DNA of 64,000 bases. Source: Colwellia chukchiensis. GTDB taxonomy: Bacteria; Pseudomonadota; Gammaproteobacteria; Enterobacterales; Alteromonadaceae. Every line of letters starts with the position of its first letter. Position 1 is the stretch's first letter. Location of the stretch: the NCBI RefSeq assembly GCF_002104455.1, contig NZ_NBOC01000006.1, positions 1-64,000 of the forward strand. Direction: 5' to 3'. This document shows, piece by piece, positions 60,761 through 64,000 of this stretch. The notes beneath the pieces are model-generated. The model was not told where the DNA came from and ran no database searches. It saw only the letters and a program-made list of their open reading frames with translations. A program made the translations under genes and the position numbers.

Positions 60761-61993
60761 TTACACTTTCTTAAAAATTAAAGAACCGTTAGTACCACCA
60801 AAGCCAAAGGAATTACATAAAGCGTAATTTAAGTCAGCGTCGCGCGCAGTATGAGCGATATAGTCAAGGTCACAACCTTCATCTGGGTTATCTAAGTTAA
60901 TGGTAGGAGGCACAGCACCATTAACTAAAGCCTGAATGCTAAAGATAGCTTCTACAGCGCCTGCAGCACCAAGCAAATGACCTGTCATCGACTTAGTTGA
61001 GCCAACCATTAATTGGTATGCGTGATCACCAAAAACCGACTTAACAGCATTAGTTTCCGCAATATCGCCTGCTGGGGTTGAAGTACCATGAGCATTAATG
61101 TAACCAATGTTGGCAATATCAACTTTCGCGTCATTAATGGCATTTTGCATAGCTAACGCAGCGCCTGCGCCATCTGCAGGAGGTGACGTCATATGGTAGG
61201 CATCACCACTCATGCCAAAACCAGCTAACTCAGCATATATTTTTGCACCGCGGGCTTTCGCATGTTCGTACTCTTCTAATACCACAACGCCAGCACCGTC
61301 GCCTAAGACAAAACCATCACGGTCTTTATCCCATGGCCGCGATGCTTGTTGCGGCGCGTCGTTTCGTGTAGACATAGCACGGGCTGCACCAAAGCCCCCC
61401 ATGCCAAGTGTTGTCGAGGCTTTTTCAGCGCCACCCGCCACCATTGCATCGGCATCACCATAGGCAATCATACGCGCGGCGTGACCAATATTATGTACGC
61501 CACTGGTACAGGCCGTAACAATGGAAATGTTAGGACCCTTCATGCCAAACATTATTGATAAATGCCCAGAGATCATATTTATAATGGTCGAAGGAACAAA
61601 AAACGGCGACAATTTGCGCGGGCTACTTTTTAAAAGCTTAGCATGATTTTCTTCTATCAAGCCTAAACCACCAATACCCGAGCCAACCGCGACACCTATG
61701 CGTTGCGCGTTCTCTGGTGTGATCTCTAAACCAGAGTCTTTGATTGCTTGCTGGCCTGCGGCTACACCATATTGAATAAATAAATCCATTTTTTTGGCAT
61801 CTTTACGAGCCATATAGTCTTCTGCATTAAAGTCTTTAACTAAGCCTGCAAAACGCGTTGGATACTCGGAGGTATCAAAATGCGTAATATCAGTTATACC
61901 ACTTTTACCAAGTAGTAAGTTTTGCCAAGTAGATTCAGGACAATTGCCTAATGGGCTAAGTATGCCAAGACCGGTCACTACAACGCGTCTCAT
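60761..61993 (-). CDS. fabF: 3-oxoacyl-ACP synthase II
   Basis: A 410-aa condensing enzyme of fatty-acid elongation; it also extends C16:1 for membrane fluidity control. ATG 61993 ([10 protein letters not shown]) matches the family; the open extension to 62047 does not. Catalytic triad: Cys in [13 protein letters not shown], His in [12 protein letters not shown] and His in [12 protein letters not shown]. Follows acpP and is followed by a terminator. Confidence 0.97.
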   Translation of the reverse strand: MRRVVVTGLGILSPLGNCPESTWQNLLLGKSGITDITHFDTSEYPTRFAGLVKDFNAEDYMARKDAKKMDLFIQYGVAAGQQAIKDSGLEITPENAQRIGVAVGSGIGGLGLIEENHAKLLKSSPRKLSPFFVPSTIINMISGHLSIMFGMKGPNISIVTACTSGVHNIGHAARMIAYGDADAMVAGGAEKASTTLGMGGFGAARAMSTRNDAPQQASRPWDKDRDGFVLGDGAGVVVLEEYEHAKARGAKIYAELAGFGMSGDAYHMTSPPADGAGAALAMQNAINDAKVDIANIGYINAHGTSTPAGDIAETNAVKSVFGDHAYQLMVGSTKSMTGHLLGAAGAVEAIFSIQALVNGAVPPTINLDNPDEGCDLDYIAHTARDADLNYALCNSFGFGGTNGSLIFKKV

Positions 61994-62151
61994 GAGATGT
62001 GCTGCCTCCGATAGAATTGAATTAAAGTAGGTATTTTTCGATAACAACTAAAAACATAAGTGTATGTTAAAGCAGCTACAAATATTATCAGGGTATAAAA
62101 ACAATTCAGGCGGTAATTATACCGCCTGAAATCAATTACCTTCGTTTACTA

Positions 62152-62385
62152 CTACTGGTTTGCAGTAACGTAATCGATTGCGGCTTGAACTGTTGTAATT
62201 TTCTCAGCTTCTTCATCTGGAATTTCAGTATCAAATTCTTCTTCTAACGCCATTACTAATTCAACAGTGTCTAAAGAGTCAGCACCTAAGTCATCAACAA
62301 AAGAAGCTTCAACTTTAACTTCGTCTTCGCTTACACCAAGTTGCTCAATAGTAATTTTTTTAACGCGTTCTTCAATAGTACTCAT
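62152..62385 (-). CDS. acpP: Acyl carrier protein
   Basis: A 77-aa acidic protein carrying growing acyl chains. Ser37 in [10 protein letters not shown] takes the phosphopantetheine arm. Length and sequence are nearly those of E. coli AcpP. Gaps of about 160 bp on each side, so it may have its own promoter, as usual for this highly expressed gene. Confidence 0.98.
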   Translation of the reverse strand: MSTIEERVKKITIEQLGVSEDEVKVEASFVDDLGADSLDTVELVMALEEEFDTEIPDEEAEKITTVQAAIDYVTANQ

Positions 62386-62549
62386 TTTTTTTCCTTTACT
62401 AGAAAATACAATTTTTCAAAATTGTGTGTAGTTTATTCGTCAATAGCCAACCATGCAAGCTTCTAATTTTACTTTTTCGCTGGTCTAACCTGTTGACAGT
62501 GCAAAATTTCTTCAAATTTAACATAAAGTAGCCAAAAGGCAAACTTATG

Positions 62550-63284
62550 TTAAACCATATACATACCGCCATTTACGTGCAGTGTTTCACCAGTAATATA
62601 GGCAGCTGAATCTGATGCTAAAAAGGCAACAGCACTGGCAATTTCTTCAGGTTTACCCAAACGATTTGCAGGGACCTGTGCAAAAATGCCTTCTTTTTGT
62701 TCATCCGTCAATGTTTGCGTCATATCGGTATCAATAAAACCAGGCGAAACCGTGTTCACTGTAATACCTCGAGATGCAACTTCACGCGCTAAAGATTTAG
62801 TAAAACCAATTAAGCCTGACTTCGCCGTGGCGTAATTGACTTGTCCAGAATTACCCATAGTACCAACAACAGAGCCAATATTGATAATTCGCCCTTGACG
62901 CTTTTTCATCATAGCACGCAATACGGCTTTGCTAATTTTGAAAACTGACGTTAAGTTGGTATCTATTATGTCGTGCCATTCATCGTCTTTCATTCGCATC
63001 ATTAAATTGTCGCGCGTAATTCCAGCATTATTTACTAACACGTCAACGCTTCCATGTTTTTCTTTAATTGTGTCAAACAAGGCACTAATTGAAGCGTCAT
63101 CAGTTACATTAAGCACTAAGCCTTGCCCTTCACCTAAATAATCGCTGATGTTTGCTGCACCATGCTCAGATGTTGCGGTACCAATCACATTACCACCTAA
63201 TGCCTTAAGTTGCGTGGCAATAGCTTTACCAATGCCGCGACTCGCGCCTGTCACTAAAATGACTTTTCCGTCTAATGAAAACAT
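62550..63284 (-). CDS. fabG: 3-oxoacyl-ACP reductase
   Basis: A 244-aa short-chain dehydrogenase reducing 3-oxoacyl-ACP with NADPH. TGASRGIGKAIA (nucleotide loop at 13-24), NNAGITRDNLMMRMKDDEW, the catalytic Ser in INIGSVVGTMGNSGQVNYATAKSG and the YxxxK within it, and the C-terminal GGMYMV ending are all FabG features. It lies 7 bp after fabD. Confidence 0.97.
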   Translation of the reverse strand: MFSLDGKVILVTGASRGIGKAIATQLKALGGNVIGTATSEHGAANISDYLGEGQGLVLNVTDDASISALFDTIKEKHGSVDVLVNNAGITRDNLMMRMKDDEWHDIIDTNLTSVFKISKAVLRAMMKKRQGRIINIGSVVGTMGNSGQVNYATAKSGLIGFTKSLAREVASRGITVNTVSPGFIDTDMTQTLTDEQKEGIFAQVPANRLGKPEEIASAVAFLASDSAAYITGETLHVNGGMYMV

Positions 63285-63291
63285 ATTATTT

Positions 63292-64000
63292 CTACTCTAC
63301 TGATGCTAATGCTTTAGTTAATGTTGCACTGTCGTTTACCGATTGACAACTTATGGTTTTATCAATGCGTTTTATTAAACCTTGCAATACTTTACCCGGC
63401 CCTGCCTCAATCACTTGTTCTACGCCCTGCTGTGCTAAATACTGCATTGTTTCAGTCCAACGAACAGGACTATATAGTTGCTTAATTAATGCGGTTTTAA
63501 TCGCTGTAACCGATGACTCAATCGCCACATCGACATTGTTAACCACTGGAATATTAGGGGTGTTAAAGGTCACGGCATTGAAAGCTTGTGCAAGTTTATC
63601 TGCAGCATCTTTCATTAACGCACAATGTGACGGCACACTAACAGGCAGTGGCAGCACACGTTTTGCGCCGGCTTCTTTACATAATACGCCTGCACGCTCA
63701 ACGGCTGCTTTATGCCCGGCAATGACTACTTGCCCTGGCGAGTTAAAGTTAACCGCAGATACAACCTCGTCGTTTGCGGCTTTTTCACAGGCACTTATTA
63801 TTGCTTTATCTTCTAATCCTATAACCGCGGCCATAGCGCCAACACCCTCTGGCACCGACGCTTGCATAAATTCACCACGCTTCTCAACTAACGTCACCGC
63901 ATCAGATAAGGATAGCACGCCAGCACACACCAGTGCTGAGTATTCTCCTAAGCTATGACCCGCTAATAGTGCTGGGCTGACTGATGATGAAGCATGCCAC
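63292..64000 (-). CDS. fabD: Malonyl-CoA:ACP transacylase, N-terminus beyond the window
   Basis: The C-terminal 235 or so residues of FabD; the gene continues past base 64000. The active-site Ser lies in AGHSLGEYSALVCAG near the right edge; FMQASVPEGVGAMAAVIGL, NFNSPGQVVIAGH, LPVSVPSHCALMKDAA (catalytic His) and EAGPGKVLQGL follow. It transfers malonyl groups from CoA to ACP. A start at 63930 would drop the active site, so the frame clearly enters from outside the window. Confidence 0.95.
   Translation of the reverse strand, partial: WHASSSVSPALLAGHSLGEYSALVCAGVLSLSDAVTLVEKRGEFMQASVPEGVGAMAAVIGLEDKAIISACEKAANDEVVSAVNFNSPGQVVIAGHKAAVERAGVLCKEAGAKRVLPLPVSVPSHCALMKDAADKLAQAFNAVTFNTPNIPVVNNVDVAIESSVTAIKTALIKQLYSPVRWTETMQYLAQQGVEQVIEAGPGKVLQGLIKRIDKTISCQSVNDSATLTKALASVE

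Noticed and set aside
63353-63958. 201-codon plus-strand open frame
   Set aside because: It is antisense to fabD, which is certain from its motifs; the frame is a codon-bias shadow.
1-64000. CRISPR array, tRNA or rRNA genes
   Set aside because: No regularly spaced direct repeats and no tRNA or rRNA sequence was recognised on reading either strand.

Overview
The window is chromosomal DNA of a marine gammaproteobacterium. Gene content, a low G+C feel and local gene orders (mltD-gloB/yafS, msrC-proQ-prc, fabD to tatD, a GntR-led prpB-prpC-acnD-prpF operon, NAD-glutamate dehydrogenase near pyrD, a dedicated sortase two-component system) point to Alteromonadales, most like Colwelliaceae (Colwellia/Thalassotalea). 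This placement is an inference from gene content, not from a phylogeny. No rRNA, tRNA, CRISPR array or prophage was recognised.

Left end (1-4260), accessory DNA. It opens with the last codons and terminal repeat of an IS66-family element. A short run of integron-type cassettes follows: three attC-like sites of 70-100 bp (about 262-358, 2054-2124, 2494-2591) and a fourth half-site at 1307-1324 abutting an IS110/IS1111-type transposase remnant. The cassette genes are small and nearly all membrane-associated. The most interesting (1353-2003) has two N-terminal membrane helices and a beta-rich domain resembling the CBASS effector Cap15, with no cyclase beside it. A lipoprotein with a BNR-type propeller ends the block.

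4513-11458: pdsO diverges from pdsR/pdsS, the OmpA-like protein and two-component pair of the proteobacterial dedicated sortase system, but neither the sortase nor its substrate is present in the window. Two small membrane proteins and an endonuclease/exonuclease/phosphatase-fold protein follow.

11752-25995, mostly housekeeping: queE/queC (7-deazaguanine synthesis); lysC behind a clear lysine riboswitch with an unexpected small ORF between them; a 261-bp MITE-like element; elyC-like, nif3-like and yafS-like genes; gloB; mltD; a secreted pyroglutamyl-peptidase-like protein with Ser in place of the catalytic Cys; asnB; a coiled-coil membrane protein; pyrD.

26114-45919: the 180-kDa-type NAD-glutamate dehydrogenase; the DUF1302-DUF1329 and YCF48-RND gene pairs, which recur together in marine and hydrocarbon-using bacteria; a DUF2835 gene with pepN; nhaC; then msrC, a 95-aa unknown, proQ and prc.

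46989-55494: the 2-methylcitrate (propionate) operon gntR-prpB-prpC-acnD-prpF, all on the minus strand, with three TTGTCGACAA-like operators around the regulator's promoter and hairpins in its intergenic gaps; upstream lies a fused SpmA/SpmB membrane protein. A plus-strand terminator with no plus-strand gene in front of it (about 55878-55911) suggests a small RNA.

55977-64000: the fatty-acid/DNA-replication cluster in order fabD (cut by the window edge), fabG, acpP, fabF, pabC, mltG, tmk, holB, pilZ, tatD on the minus strand. A terminator after fabF runs directly into the pabC start codon.
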